This document shows positions 16,079-27,312 of a stretch of DNA of 64,000 nt, piece after piece. Position numbers and translations under genes: made by a program. The notes under the pieces are model-generated. The model was not told where the DNA came from and ran no database searches. It saw only the letters and a list, made by a program, of their open reading frames with translations. Numbering within the stretch: position 1 is the stretch's first letter; each line of letters begins with the position of its first letter. Origin of the DNA: Halomonas sp. Bachu 37 (GTDB lineage: Bacteria; Pseudomonadota; Gammaproteobacteria; Pseudomonadales; Halomonadaceae); the NCBI RefSeq assembly GCF_039691755.1, contig NZ_CP137552.1:2914001-2978000 (forward strand), read 5' to 3'.

Positions 16079-18565
16079 GTGCAAGATTCCTTCGATTATT
16101 TTCATCGCCACGTTGAGGCATTGATTGCCAAGCGCGAATACGCGTTGGCGTTCGAGTGCCTGCAAGGCGGCCTCGCCGATAGCCGTACCTACCCCGAAGC
16201 TCTGCTGTGGCTCGGGGTGCTGGGTATACACGCCAACCGCCCCACACTTGCCCAAGCGGCGCTTAGTGCCTTGATGTTCATCGAACCCGATGCCCAGGCG
16301 GTGCAGTTGCTGGCCCGCACGCTACCCGACGCCCAGGCGCTTGCCTTCCACGCAGAAGCTTATCGCACCGAGCCGACCTCCAGCAGCGCGCTGCTCGCCT
16401 ACCTTTCCGCTCTGGCCAGCGCAGGCGCTAGCGAACACCGTGAAAACCAAACCGGCCAACAACAGCTACTAAGATACCACGCCTCTCACGGCCACGATAA
16501 CGCGACGCTCGCTGCCCTGGCTCCCTTCTATGCCCGGCATTTCGGGTTGCCTTGCGGTAGCGTCTGGCAACAAGGCACTCGGCTCAGAGGCTGGTGCCTG
16601 ACAAGCGCTGATACCGCCGCGCCCAAGGTCACCCTCAGCGCCAATGGTCAGCATCTGTCGGTGCCGCTGAAGCAACCCCAGCCGCTTACTGCCACAGCTA
16701 CGGCGCCGGCCATGAAGTTATGCTGGTTTGAAGTCGAGCTGCAAGGCGCGCCAGCCTCCTCGCTCTTGAATGTCGTCATACAGGAAAAACCGCTTCTAGG
16801 CAGCCCGGTGCAGTGGCAGCCTCTAGCGCCACCGGTTGTGGTAACATCCAAACGCAAGTCGCCTGCCGTTGCGGTGCTGATTCCCGTCTACAAAGGCCAT
16901 GCCGAAACCTTGGCCTGTGTGGAAAGCGTGCTGCAAAGCCGGGCCGCCAATAGCACTGCGTTTCGGGTAGTGGCGATCAACGATGCCAGCCCCGACACAG
17001 CGCTTATCAACGACCTGCAACAACTGGCCGATGACGGCAGCATCGAGCTTTACCACCAGGCGCAGAACCAGGGCTTCATCGGCACCGTCAACCATGGGCT
17101 CGGCCTATGCGGGGGCAGCGATACCATCCTGCTCAATGCCGATACGCTGGTACACGGCAACTGGCTCGACAGGCTGAAAGCCGCCGCCTACCGCTATCCT
17201 GACGTCGCCTCGGTTACGCCGCTGAGCAACAACGGCGAACTGATGAGCCTGTTGGCTCCCTGCGAACCGGCCGCCGCCCTTACCCCCGCTCAATTAGCCG
17301 AGCTGGATAACGCCGCCCAGGCAGCCAATAGCGTGGAAGACCATCAGGATGTCGAGATCGATACCGGCTGCGGGTTCTGTTTGTACCTGCGCCACGACGC
17401 CCTGGCGGAACAGGGCGGGCTCGACCCCACCCTGACTCGTGGCTACGGCGAGGAATCCGACTGGTGCTACCGCGCCCACGCCAACGGCCGCCACCATCGC
17501 GGGGCGCTTGATGTAGTGGTGGCTCACCAGGGCGGCGTCTCCTTCGGCGATGAAAAACGCCTGAGGGTCAAGCAGAACCTGGAAGTGCTGGAAAAGCGCT
17601 ACCCCAACGCCGAGCGCCGCTTCAACGCCTGCCTGAAAGCCGACCCCATGCGCCCCGGCCGTACTCGGCTGCTGCGCCACTGGCTACGCCAACAACCGCT
17701 TTCAGCCCTGCGGCCCAGCGGCATGAATAGCGTCTTGCTATGGCCCAGCCTGGCACAAGCGGAGCGCGCCTTGGCAGCGCTCGATTGTGATATCGCCCTG
17801 GCGCGTACCGGGCTGCGGGAGCTGAGGCTATGCGGTGGCCAGCCTCATGCCTGGCGGCTTATATACCGCCTGCCGGAGCAGCGCGTTCAGCTTGAATCTG
17901 ACCTCCACACTCTGGGTATTCACTCGCTAGCGCCCGCTACCCAGGCGCTTGGCCAATGGCTTTTCAGTGTGCTTCCCGGCATGCCGTTAACGGCTTGCCA
18001 AACCCTGGTGGCCCAGCGAAGCACAGCAGCGCAGGAAGCCAAAGCACCGCAAGCCACAGCAACATTTAAGCTACCCGCCACCGGCGCCTTGATTGCCGTG
18101 GCGGGGCAGCCGGAAAGCCTGAACCAGCCGGAACTGACTGAATTGGCCACAACGCTTTCCGCCCAGCGCCAGGAGACTTACCTCTTGCCGCTCAACCACC
18201 CCGGCCGCACCGCGAGCCCGCTATTAAGCAGCGGCCGCGTATTCGTGTTGCCACTTGCCACCAGCCGCTACCGGGAACGCGTAATGCTATGCCATGCGCA
18301 CCTGCCGCTCAGCGCCGTGCTGCTGCTGGATACCCAGCCAGCCACTCTGACGGATGCCGCCTGGTTGAGCGAAAAGTTGAGTGAAGAACAGCCGCTTACC
18401 TGGCTGGTGCCGGAAGGGCTCGATATTCAGACCATTCAACATGCTCTACCCCATGCCTGGGTGCGCTTACCTAGTTTGATGAGCCTAGCCGCACCCAGTG
18501 CAGCGGCGTCAGGTTCCAAGCCGACCGCCGCGTTGTTAAGTACCATTTCAGGAGCCCGGGCATGA
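16079..18565 (+). CDS. Large multidomain family 2 glycosyltransferase
   Basis: 828 aa with GTG start. Residues 1-130 are helical and TPR-like. A small beta domain follows (about 175-225, LRGWCLT...). The GT2 catalytic domain runs from about 264 (VAVLIPVYKGHAETLACVES) to 540 and shows INDASPD, the NAD motif LLNADTLVHGNW and GYGEESDWCYR, the conserved acceptor-site acid. The last 290 residues are an unassigned, weakly conserved domain. The stop overlaps the next gene by 4 bp (ATGA), giving an operon with a second giant GT2. Likely role: glycan assembly on a surface protein or polysaccharide; donor sugar unknown. Confidence 0.82.
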   Translation: MQDSFDYFHRHVEALIAKREYALAFECLQGGLADSRTYPEALLWLGVLGIHANRPTLAQAALSALMFIEPDAQAVQLLARTLPDAQALAFHAEAYRTEPTSSSALLAYLSALASAGASEHRENQTGQQQLLRYHASHGHDNATLAALAPFYARHFGLPCGSVWQQGTRLRGWCLTSADTAAPKVTLSANGQHLSVPLKQPQPLTATATAPAMKLCWFEVELQGAPASSLLNVVIQEKPLLGSPVQWQPLAPPVVVTSKRKSPAVAVLIPVYKGHAETLACVESVLQSRAANSTAFRVVAINDASPDTALINDLQQLADDGSIELYHQAQNQGFIGTVNHGLGLCGGSDTILLNADTLVHGNWLDRLKAAAYRYPDVASVTPLSNNGELMSLLAPCEPAAALTPAQLAELDNAAQAANSVEDHQDVEIDTGCGFCLYLRHDALAEQGGLDPTLTRGYGEESDWCYRAHANGRHHRGALDVVVAHQGGVSFGDEKRLRVKQNLEVLEKRYPNAERRFNACLKADPMRPGRTRLLRHWLRQQPLSALRPSGMNSVLLWPSLAQAERALAALDCDIALARTGLRELRLCGGQPHAWRLIYRLPEQRVQLESDLHTLGIHSLAPATQALGQWLFSVLPGMPLTACQTLVAQRSTAAQEAKAPQATATFKLPATGALIAVAGQPESLNQPELTELATTLSAQRQETYLLPLNHPGRTASPLLSSGRVFVLPLATSRYRERVMLCHAHLPLSAVLLLDTQPATLTDAAWLSEKLSEEQPLTWLVPEGLDIQTIQHALPHAWVRLPSLMSLAAPSAAASGSKPTAALLSTISGARA

Positions 18566-20943
18566 CGCACACCGCTTTGGCCACCCATATTCAAGGGCAC
18601 ATCACCCAACTAGCCGGCAACATGGTGCAGGGTTGGGTGCATGATGAAAGCGCCCCGCAGCAGCAATGGGCGGTAGCGATCATGGCCGACGGCCAACTGC
18701 TCGCCCTCGCCAATGCCGATCAATACCACCCGGCCGCTCCCGGCACCGGCATGCACGGCTTCAAGGTGATGCTGAGCGACACCCAGATCCAGCACAGCAG
18801 CGCCATCAGCCTGACCCTGGCCAATCATCGCCAAGTGCTGGATACCCTACGCCTGCCCGCCCAACCCATGGCCGAACACACCGATGCCAGCTCGCGGGTG
18901 CAATGGCAACCGGGCTTGACTCTGCGCGGCTGGCTGGTGGAGCCGGAAGCCCCGCACACAGCCCTTGGCGTTAGCGCCTATGAAGGCGAGCGGCCCGTGG
19001 CATCGGCCAAGCCCAGCCGCTGGACGAATCATCACAATCAATACGTGCAAGCCGCCTTTACCCTCACCCTGCCCCTGAGCATGGCGAATGGCGAGCCGCA
19101 TGAGCTCACCATCAAGGACAGCCAAGGCCGCGAACTCAGCGGCAGCCCCCTGGTGGTGCACGAATGGCCGCAAGGCCTGGCGCCCTGGGTCACCCAACTA
19201 GTGCCCAAGCTGCCCAGCCATGTGCATCAGCTACTGAAAAAGCAGCTCGACCGCTACGAGCAGTGGCTGCCCCGAGCGGTAGGCTTCAATGACTACCCGG
19301 CCTGGCAGAAGGCGTTTGCACCCACCGCCAGCCCCCGCGTAACGCAGCCCGGCACCATCGGCCTGCTATGGCTGGGCGAACCCACCCCACAAGCGGCTCC
19401 GGCAGGAAAAAACCCTTGGGGAAAACAGCTCAAAGTCCGCCATTATGTGCTCAACCCAGCCGAGCAGGGGAAGGATGACGCCAGCTATCAAGCCCTGCTG
19501 AGTGAAGCCTGCCAGGCATGCGATGCCGTCGCCCAGCTGGAAAGCGGCGACACCTTGGCGGAAAACGCCCTGGCCCTGGCCTGGAATGCCCTGCAAGAAG
19601 GCGGCACCCAGCTGGTATACAGCGACTTCGATATGCCGGAAGCGGATATGTCAGTAGCAGACAGCCAGGCGCGCCAACCCGCCTGCCTGCCCGCCTGGGA
19701 CCCCGAGCGCCAGTGGGGGCAGGATTACCTGGGCGGCGGCCTGTGCCTGGTGCGCAGCGACTTGCTTAAGGAAGCCGCCCACCCCGCTACCTGCTTTGAG
19801 GAGTTCAGTTACGCCGCCATCGAAGCGCTCCATGCCGCCGGCCAGCCGGAAAGCGCCGTGGTGCACCTGCCGGAAATCTTGCGCCAGCGTGCCAAACCTT
19901 GGCCGCAACTCACAAGCGATGCCCAACTGGCCCGCCAGCAAGCGCGGCTTCAGCGTCAGGATGCCCACGCCACGCTAAGCCGCCATGAACAGCAGCCCGG
20001 CCTATACCGCCTGCAACGCAGCCTTGAGCAGTGGCCCAGCGTCACGCTGGTGATTCCCACGCGGGATGCCCTGGCCCTGCTCCGCCGTTGTATCGACACC
20101 CTGCTGGAACACACCGACTACCCCGGCCACGTTCAGCTACTGGTGGTGGACAACAACTCCCAGCACCCCGAAACCCATGAGTACCTGGCCCGCCTGCGCC
20201 AACGCCAGGCCCAGCCACTCGGGCGTGGGCGCGTCACCTTTCAGGTGCTGGAGTACCCCCACCCGTTCAACTACGCCGCCATCAACAATGCTGCCGTAGA
20301 GCAGTGCGATAGCGAGCTGATCGCCCTGGTGAATAACGACATCGAGGCGCTGCACCCGGAATGGCTGTGCAACATGGCAGCGCTACTGATGCGCCAAGGC
20401 ACCGGCGCGGTGGGTGCCAAGCTGCTCTGGCCCAACGGCATGGTGCAGCACGGCGGCGTACTGGGCGGGCAATACGGCGGCCTGGCCGGGCATATCGGCA
20501 ACAGCTGGGAAGCGCACGACGCCGGCTACCTGGGCATGAACCAGCTGACCCAACGCTTCAGCGCCGTGACGGCGGCCTGCCTGCTGCTGCGCCGTGCGGA
20601 CTATCACGCCGTGGGCGGGCTGGATGATCGCGCCTTCCCGGTCGCCTTCAACGATGTGGATTTATGCCTGAAGCTGCGCCGGCTCGGCCTGAATATCCTC
20701 TGGACGCCGGAAGCCCGACTGATTCACGCCGAATCCGCCACTCGCGGCAAGGATGAAGCCCCGGAAAAAGCCGCCCGCGCCCAGCGAGAAATGGACAACC
20801 TGCGCAACCGCTGGAGCACCGCCCTGCTCACCGACCCGGCGTACAACCCCAACCTGGGCCTGGATATCGCGGCGGCGCCGTACACCACGCTGGCTCTGCC
20901 CCCGCGAACCCGCACGGCCAGAACCAACGCCCTGAAACGTTAA
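18562..20943 (+). CDS. Large family 2 glycosyltransferase
   Basis: 793 aa. Residues 10-70 carry a GW-type beta module (MVQGWVHDESAPQQQWAV) and a second follows near 110-165 (LTLRGWLVEPEAPHTALGV). The GT2 domain starts at about 492 (SVTLVIPTRDALALLRRCID) and contains VDNNSQ, LVNNDIEALHPEW (DxD equivalent), GAKLLWPNG and AFNDVDLCLKLR. This arrangement matches the GT2 enzymes found in O-antigen and S-layer glycan clusters. It is translationally coupled to the preceding gene and followed by a REP element. Acceptor and sugar are unknown. Confidence 0.85.
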   Translation: MTHTALATHIQGHITQLAGNMVQGWVHDESAPQQQWAVAIMADGQLLALANADQYHPAAPGTGMHGFKVMLSDTQIQHSSAISLTLANHRQVLDTLRLPAQPMAEHTDASSRVQWQPGLTLRGWLVEPEAPHTALGVSAYEGERPVASAKPSRWTNHHNQYVQAAFTLTLPLSMANGEPHELTIKDSQGRELSGSPLVVHEWPQGLAPWVTQLVPKLPSHVHQLLKKQLDRYEQWLPRAVGFNDYPAWQKAFAPTASPRVTQPGTIGLLWLGEPTPQAAPAGKNPWGKQLKVRHYVLNPAEQGKDDASYQALLSEACQACDAVAQLESGDTLAENALALAWNALQEGGTQLVYSDFDMPEADMSVADSQARQPACLPAWDPERQWGQDYLGGGLCLVRSDLLKEAAHPATCFEEFSYAAIEALHAAGQPESAVVHLPEILRQRAKPWPQLTSDAQLARQQARLQRQDAHATLSRHEQQPGLYRLQRSLEQWPSVTLVIPTRDALALLRRCIDTLLEHTDYPGHVQLLVVDNNSQHPETHEYLARLRQRQAQPLGRGRVTFQVLEYPHPFNYAAINNAAVEQCDSELIALVNNDIEALHPEWLCNMAALLMRQGTGAVGAKLLWPNGMVQHGGVLGGQYGGLAGHIGNSWEAHDAGYLGMNQLTQRFSAVTAACLLLRRADYHAVGGLDDRAFPVAFNDVDLCLKLRRLGLNILWTPEARLIHAESATRGKDEAPEKAARAQREMDNLRNRWSTALLTDPAYNPNLGLDIAAAPYTTLALPPRTRTARTNALKR

Positions 20944-21086
20944 TTGCGCGGCAGCGGCAACCCCTAAGGTGGCAAACGCCACATAACCCACGGCAAAAGG
21001 AAAAGCCACCGGCACATACCGCGCCACGAGCGCTAAGCGAGACCCAAAAAAGGTTTTGCCTGGCGGTAGCGTGCCTGCTCGTGTCC

Positions 21087-21122
21087 TGTGTCATTGCGAG
21101 GAGCGCAGCGACGAAGCAATCT
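21087..21122 (+). repeat. Single REP-like element
   Basis: One copy of the repeat TGTCATTGCGAGGAGCGCAG... ending GAAGCAATCTC in the gap between the GT2 gene and the methyltransferase gene. It makes the upstream frame of the next gene appear open but is not part of it. Confidence 0.85.
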
Positions 21123-21164
21123 CATCGCAAGCCTTGGCCCTATTTACATGAAGGAATTCACCCC

Positions 21165-21767
21165 ATGACCATGACCGCCGCCGACCTGAATGCGCTTCGG
21201 CCCGCTCTGCAACAGCGCGCCCACAAGCGGTTTCTTAACGTAGGCTGCGGCAGCGCAGGGCCCGAGCGTTTACCCGAGTGTTTTCAGCAAGCCGGCTGGC
21301 AGCAGATCCGCCTGGATATCAACCCGGCGGTGAAGCCCGATATCATCGCCGACACCACGGACCTTTCTGCCGTGGAAACCGCCAGCATGGACGCGGTGTT
21401 CTCCTCGCATAACCTGGAGCACCTCTACCTGCACGACACCGTGGCCGCCCTGAACGAAATGCACCGGGTCATCTGCCCTGGCGGGTTTTTGCTGATTACC
21501 CTGCCGGACCTTCAGCAAGTCGCCCAGTGGGTCGCCGAAGGCAAGCTCACCGAGGTGATCTACCAATCGCCCGCCGGGCCGATCACCCCGCTGGATATTC
21601 TTTACGGCCACCAGCGCTCGGTCGCTGAAGGCAACACCTTCATGGCGCACAAGAGCGGCTTCGACAAACACAGCCTGAGCGAAGCACTACTGAAAGCCGG
21701 CTTCAAGGAAGTGCGGGTGACCGCCGACCCCTACTACAACCTCTGGGGCTACGCGCAAAAGGCCTGA
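21165..21767 (+). CDS. SAM-dependent methyltransferase
   Basis: A 200-aa class I methyltransferase. Motif I is RFLNVGCGSAG (about residues 22-32), an acidic residue closes the next strand (IRLDINPAV), then SSHNLEHLY and GGFLLITLPDLQ, typical of the predicted methyltransferases found in glycan clusters. The start at 21165 has AAGGAATTC upstream; a longer open frame from 21081 would translate the REP element and is rejected. The substrate may be a sugar in the surface glycan. Confidence 0.8.
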   Translation: MTMTAADLNALRPALQQRAHKRFLNVGCGSAGPERLPECFQQAGWQQIRLDINPAVKPDIIADTTDLSAVETASMDAVFSSHNLEHLYLHDTVAALNEMHRVICPGGFLLITLPDLQQVAQWVAEGKLTEVIYQSPAGPITPLDILYGHQRSVAEGNTFMAHKSGFDKHSLSEALLKAGFKEVRVTADPYYNLWGYAQKA

Positions 21768-21917
21768 CCCAAGCCCGATGATTCATGGCGGGAGGCCGCT
21801 TTAGCGCGCGAGGGTTTTCCCTGACACCAGCTCCTAAATCTGCACCGCCACAGACAGCACAAGCCAATATTTCCCCTGGCTTCAATACAGTGCCACTACC
21901 CGTACAAAGAGCACCCT

Positions 21918-22964
21918 ATGAATACAGCTTCCACCGCACTTCACGTGTTAGGCAACTTTGACACCATTCATGAAGAAACCGCCTACGGCTGGGCCTTTTC
22001 CCCGCAGCAGCCCCAGCAGCGGCTGGCGGTGGAGCTCATCGACGAACGCGGCGAATTAGCGGGCTATGGCATAGCGGAACATCATCGTGAAGACCTGGCA
22101 CCTGCTGGCATCGGCGACGGCCACCATCAGTTCAAGCTGGCGCTCGCCTACAGCCTGTACGACGGCGAAGAACACAGCCTCACCGCCTTTGACGCCAACA
22201 CCGGCCAACCCCTGCAAGGCACCCACACCTTCGGCCCCGCTACACGCAGTTTCGCTTTTGACCTAATGAGCCGCGAAGCGGGCCAGCAATGGTTGATTGA
22301 GCACCTGCGCCAAACCCCAAACCTTACCCGGCAACGCGCCGAAAGTCTGCTCAACGCCTACCGGCTCAGCTGCGTGTTACATGAAACCCACCACGTGGAA
22401 GAAGCCCGCAACGCCTGGCACGCCATTGCCGAAGCCACCGGGCTCCACGGGTTGAGCCACTGCAAGCAAGGCGAACTGCACCTGCTGCAAGGCCAACACA
22501 GCGATGCCCTTGCCAGTTACCAACGCGCCGTAGATGCCGCCCCCGAGCACCCCTGGCCGCATTTAGGGCTCGCTAACGCCCTGCAACAGCTAGGCCGCTA
22601 CAGCGAAGCCGAAAGTGCAGTTCAGCAAGCGCTCAACTTGGCGCCGGAAGCCTCTCAAGCCCAGGCCCAAGCCAGCGCACGGCTGCACACCCTGCAGCGC
22701 ACCGGCCTGCCGGAACGCGTCAACGCCCTGGTCGAACAAGGCGACAGCCAAGCCGCCACGCGCCTGCTTATCGAGCGCCTGCTGGCCCACCCGGATGAGC
22801 AAGAAGCAGCAGAGCTTCTCGGCCACCTGCTGCTGCCCGCGCAGGAAGACGACGAACCGCTGCCCGGCCAAGACACGCTGCACGCCTTCCAACGCCAAGA
22901 GCGCGTGCTAAACGCCCTGCTCGACCACGTAGACACCCAGTTAAACGAGTCGCCCCGCACATGA
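21918..22964 (+). CDS. TPR protein with N-terminal GW-type module
   Basis: 348 aa. Residues 5-100 hold the same beta module as the GT2 enzymes upstream (AYGWAFSPQQPQQRLAVELI), here with the sequel IAEHHREDLAPAGIGDGHHQF. A helical region follows, with TPR units at about 195-260 (ALASYQRAVDAAPEHPWPHL, QLGRYSEAESAVQQALNLAP). It has no transferase or methylase motif, so it may be a scaffold for the glycosylation enzymes. It overlaps the next gene by 4 bp. Confidence 0.7.
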   Translation: MNTASTALHVLGNFDTIHEETAYGWAFSPQQPQQRLAVELIDERGELAGYGIAEHHREDLAPAGIGDGHHQFKLALAYSLYDGEEHSLTAFDANTGQPLQGTHTFGPATRSFAFDLMSREAGQQWLIEHLRQTPNLTRQRAESLLNAYRLSCVLHETHHVEEARNAWHAIAEATGLHGLSHCKQGELHLLQGQHSDALASYQRAVDAAPEHPWPHLGLANALQQLGRYSEAESAVQQALNLAPEASQAQAQASARLHTLQRTGLPERVNALVEQGDSQAATRLLIERLLAHPDEQEAAELLGHLLLPAQEDDEPLPGQDTLHAFQRQERVLNALLDHVDTQLNESPRT

Positions 22965-24346
22965 ACACCCTGCTCAAACACCTGCATACCCACAGCGCCG
23001 CGCCCCTTGCGCATACGTTCATCATCGGCGCGGGCGATGGCAGCCAGCTTCCCCAATGGCGCGAGCTACACAGTGAACATTTACATCTGGCCGAAGCCCA
23101 CCCTCAGCAAGCCAAAGCGTTAAGCCAGCGCACCCAGGGGCACGCCCAGGAAAGCGTGTTCGACGGCGCCATTACCCCCGAAGCGCAAGAGAGCGCCACG
23201 CTTCACGTACTCACGCTGCCCCACTACAGCAGCACCCAAGCGCCCAGTGGCCTGCACCATTTCTTGCCCAACGTGCGTGAACACAGCACGGAAACCGTAG
23301 CCGCCCAACGTCTGGAAACCTGGCTGAGCCAAGCAACGCTAGACCCAACCGCCACCCACACCCTGATGCTTAACGCCCCCGGCCAAGGGCATGCGCTGCT
23401 CAGTGCCACCTCTAGTAAGGTAATTCAAGCGTTCAGCTGGATTATCGTCAGCACGGCAGAAGAAGCGTTGTATGAAAACGACGTGGATAGCGCCACCCTG
23501 GATGCCACCCTCACCCAGCTGGGCTACGCCTGCGTGCTGGAAGACGACAGCGCCGTTTACCCCACCGTGGCAAGGCTTTACCAGCGCCAACCTGCCGTGA
23601 TCGAGCGGCTAACCCTGTCCGCCGAACGCGACGCTGCCCAAAACGAAGCGGAGAAGCTCGCCAGAGAACTCGAAGAGTCTCGTGTCATTGCGAGGAGCGA
23701 AGCGACGAAGCAATCCCAAGACCTCAAAGACGCCGAAGCCGCCCTTGCCACCGCCAAGAGCGAAGCGGAGAGGCTTGCCAGAGAACTCGAAGAGGTTCGT
23801 GTCATTGCGAGGAGTGAAGCGACGAAGCAATCTCAAGCCCTTTCCGCCGCCGAAAAACAAGCCAGCGAGCGCAAACAAGCCCTGGAAGAAAAAACCCAGC
23901 AACTAGCCGAGCGCGATAAGCAGCTGAGTGAAAAAGACAAAGCGCTTAACGCCGCCAGCGAACAGCTAGCCCAGCGCACCCAAGAGCGCGACGCTGCCCG
24001 CAAGCAGAACGAAGAACACAAAAGATCTTTGGAAGAAAAATCCCAGCAGTTAAATGAGCACATTGAGCAACTGAGTGAAAAAACCAAAGCGCTGGAAGCC
24101 GCCCAAAAACAGCTAGCCGAACGGGATGCCCAGCTAAAAGAAAAGGCCCAGCAGCTAGCGGAGCGAGATAAACAGCTAACCGAACAAAAACAAGTAAACG
24201 AAAAAGCGCAGCAGGCCATTAAACAGCACGAACATGAGAACCAAACATTACAGCATCGCCAACAACTACTCCAAGACGAGCTAGTAAAGGGCGAAGCGCA
24301 AATAGACCTAATAAAAGACCTACTGCTAAGAGAGCCTGGATTATAA
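22961..24346 (+). CDS. Coiled-coil protein with in-frame REP-derived segments
   Basis: 461 aa. Residues 1-210 form a globular domain with a possible variant methyltransferase or transferase fold (no motif recognised); residues 211-450 are a continuous K/E/Q-rich coiled coil (QQLAERDKQLSEKDKALNAA). Two coil segments are encoded by the REP-like element in frame, each reading VIARSEATKQSQ, inside a 117-bp tandem duplication. The C-terminus (DLIKDLLLREPGL) resembles the ends of the interrupted methyltransferase at 24368-26625 (LALLKDLLLDDSAI), suggesting a shared tail module. Confidence 0.7.
   Translation: MNTLLKHLHTHSAAPLAHTFIIGAGDGSQLPQWRELHSEHLHLAEAHPQQAKALSQRTQGHAQESVFDGAITPEAQESATLHVLTLPHYSSTQAPSGLHHFLPNVREHSTETVAAQRLETWLSQATLDPTATHTLMLNAPGQGHALLSATSSKVIQAFSWIIVSTAEEALYENDVDSATLDATLTQLGYACVLEDDSAVYPTVARLYQRQPAVIERLTLSAERDAAQNEAEKLARELEESRVIARSEATKQSQDLKDAEAALATAKSEAERLARELEEVRVIARSEATKQSQALSAAEKQASERKQALEEKTQQLAERDKQLSEKDKALNAASEQLAQRTQERDAARKQNEEHKRSLEEKSQQLNEHIEQLSEKTKALEAAQKQLAERDAQLKEKAQQLAERDKQLTEQKQVNEKAQQAIKQHEHENQTLQHRQQLLQDELVKGEAQIDLIKDLLLREPGL
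23650..23883 (+). repeat. 117-bp tandem duplication carrying REP elements inside a gene
   Basis: Two 117-bp units, with REP cores at 23682-23717 and 23799-23834. Each unit encodes about 39 aa (E-LARELEE-VIARSEATKQSQ-). The spacing of 117 bp keeps the reading frame and adds heptad-compatible length to the coiled coil. Confidence 0.85.
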
Positions 24347-24728
24347 ATAACCAACAAGGCAACCACCATGACGCAACCTACGTTAGCCGAGCACTACAAA
24401 ACCCATGAAGGGCGTGTTTCCGATAAGTGGTCGCTTTACATGGAGGAATACGAACGGCTATTCGCACCCTATCGCAGCAAACCGATACATCTGCTCGAAA
24501 TAGGCGTGCAAAACGGTGGCTCATTAGAAATTTGGGCAAAATATTTCACCCAAGCCCAACAAATTGTCGGCTGCGACATTAACCCGGCATGTGCCCAACT
24601 CAGCTACACCAACTCCAAAATTAATGTAGTGGTAGGCGACGTAAACCAAGACGACACACTTGCCCAGGTGTTCAAGCATGCCGAACAGTACGACATCGTG
24701 ATCGATGATGGCTCGCATACTGTAGTGG

Positions 24729-25960
<1,232 letters not shown>

Positions 25961-26668
25961 TCACTGTGCCACTACATACCAGTCCGGATATCATTCACAC
26001 ATTTTGCACACTGTTCCCCCACGTAAAACAGGGCGGCCTGTTTGTCGCCGAAGACCTGCACTGCAGTTACTGGAAAAAATTTAACGGCGGCTTACACGAG
26101 CCACGCGCTGCCATGGCGTTTTTCAAAGCACTGGCGGATATTCCCAACTTTGAGCACTGGGGGTTAGAAGGCCATACCCGCCAACGCCTCCTCGCTCCCT
26201 TTGGTATTACCGAAGAGCTGACGGAAAGCTTGCTAGCGGAAATCCACTCGGTCGAGTTTATCAATTCCATGTGCGTGATTAAGCGCCAGCCAGCCGAGCA
26301 AAACGTATTAGGACCACGCTGTGTGGCAGGCAAACTGGAAGAAGTCGCACCAGTTAAGCAAGTCAATGGCACTAATAGCCCCACACCTCCCCAGCAGCCC
26401 CACGCCCCTGGCACCGGCTCAATAACCAGCAACTTGCAGCAGATAACCGAAGCGCTGCAGACGCACATAGCGGAAAACACCGCCCAGCGGCAAGCGCTTG
26501 AAAGCAAAAACAAAGAGATACAAGAACTTCATCACCTACGTGAACAAATGCACGAACAGCTGGTGCGCGCTGAAGCCCAGTTGGCCCTGCTTAAAGACCT
26601 GCTGCTAGACGACTCAGCGATTTAACGGTAACCCGCATAAACACAGCGGCATGTGCAAGGAGCCTTCC

Positions 26669-27292
26669 ATGATCTCACTACTCAGGCGCTGGTGGCGTAA
26701 CCGGCTGCGTCCAACCACACAGCTAAGCCAATCAACGATGGAAACCACCCCAACCGAAAGCAACGCTCAGCCCGGCGAATGGGTCGCCTACGATGAAGAC
26801 CTATTAGAACGCGCCCGCACCCAATGGCAATTTGGTGACTGGGAAAGCCTAGCCAACTTGCAGCGCGATACCCTGCAACACCACCCTGACCGCGCCAAAC
26901 TGGCGCTACTCGCCGCAGCAGGGCAGCAACAGCTAGGCCATACCGAACAGGCGCGCCAATTTACCCGTTTAGCCATCCAATGGGGGGCAAGCAGAAAGCT
27001 TATCGCCCAAGTGCTGATTGCAGGCGTACATAACACGCTTGGCCGTGCCGCTGCCATTAATGGTGGCCAGCAGCGAGCGCTAAACCATTTTGAAGAGGCA
27101 GTCGCCACCGCCAACACCCAAGGCGATACACGGCTATTAATTCAGGCGCGTACACGCAACGAACTGGAACGCCTGAATATCGCGATTGAGCCACAGGCAC
27201 TTTCGCTTGCGGGGCAGCGTTTTGTTTCACCACTGCATTACCCAGTACCTCAGACCACCACACAAGACGCTTCACAGCCCGATCAGAAATAG
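26669..27292 (+). CDS. TPR-like helical protein of the glycosylation cluster
   Basis: 207 aa; start at 26669 with AAGGAG 8 bases upstream. After a basic N-terminus (MISLLRRWWRNRLRP) it is a helical repeat protein (WQFGDWESLANLQRDTLQ, LAAAGQQQLGHTEQARQFTR, ALNHFEEAVATAN). The same repeat pattern forms the N-terminal 165 residues of the methyltransferase at 40340 (WQLGEWAELVEL ... HFEIAAHLG), so the two share an ancestor. Function unknown; possibly a partner or scaffold. Confidence 0.65.
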   Translation: MISLLRRWWRNRLRPTTQLSQSTMETTPTESNAQPGEWVAYDEDLLERARTQWQFGDWESLANLQRDTLQHHPDRAKLALLAAAGQQQLGHTEQARQFTRLAIQWGASRKLIAQVLIAGVHNTLGRAAAINGGQQRALNHFEEAVATANTQGDTRLLIQARTRNELERLNIAIEPQALSLAGQRFVSPLHYPVPQTTTQDASQPDQK

Positions 27293-27312
27293 TATTGCAG
27301 GAGTAGGTCAAG

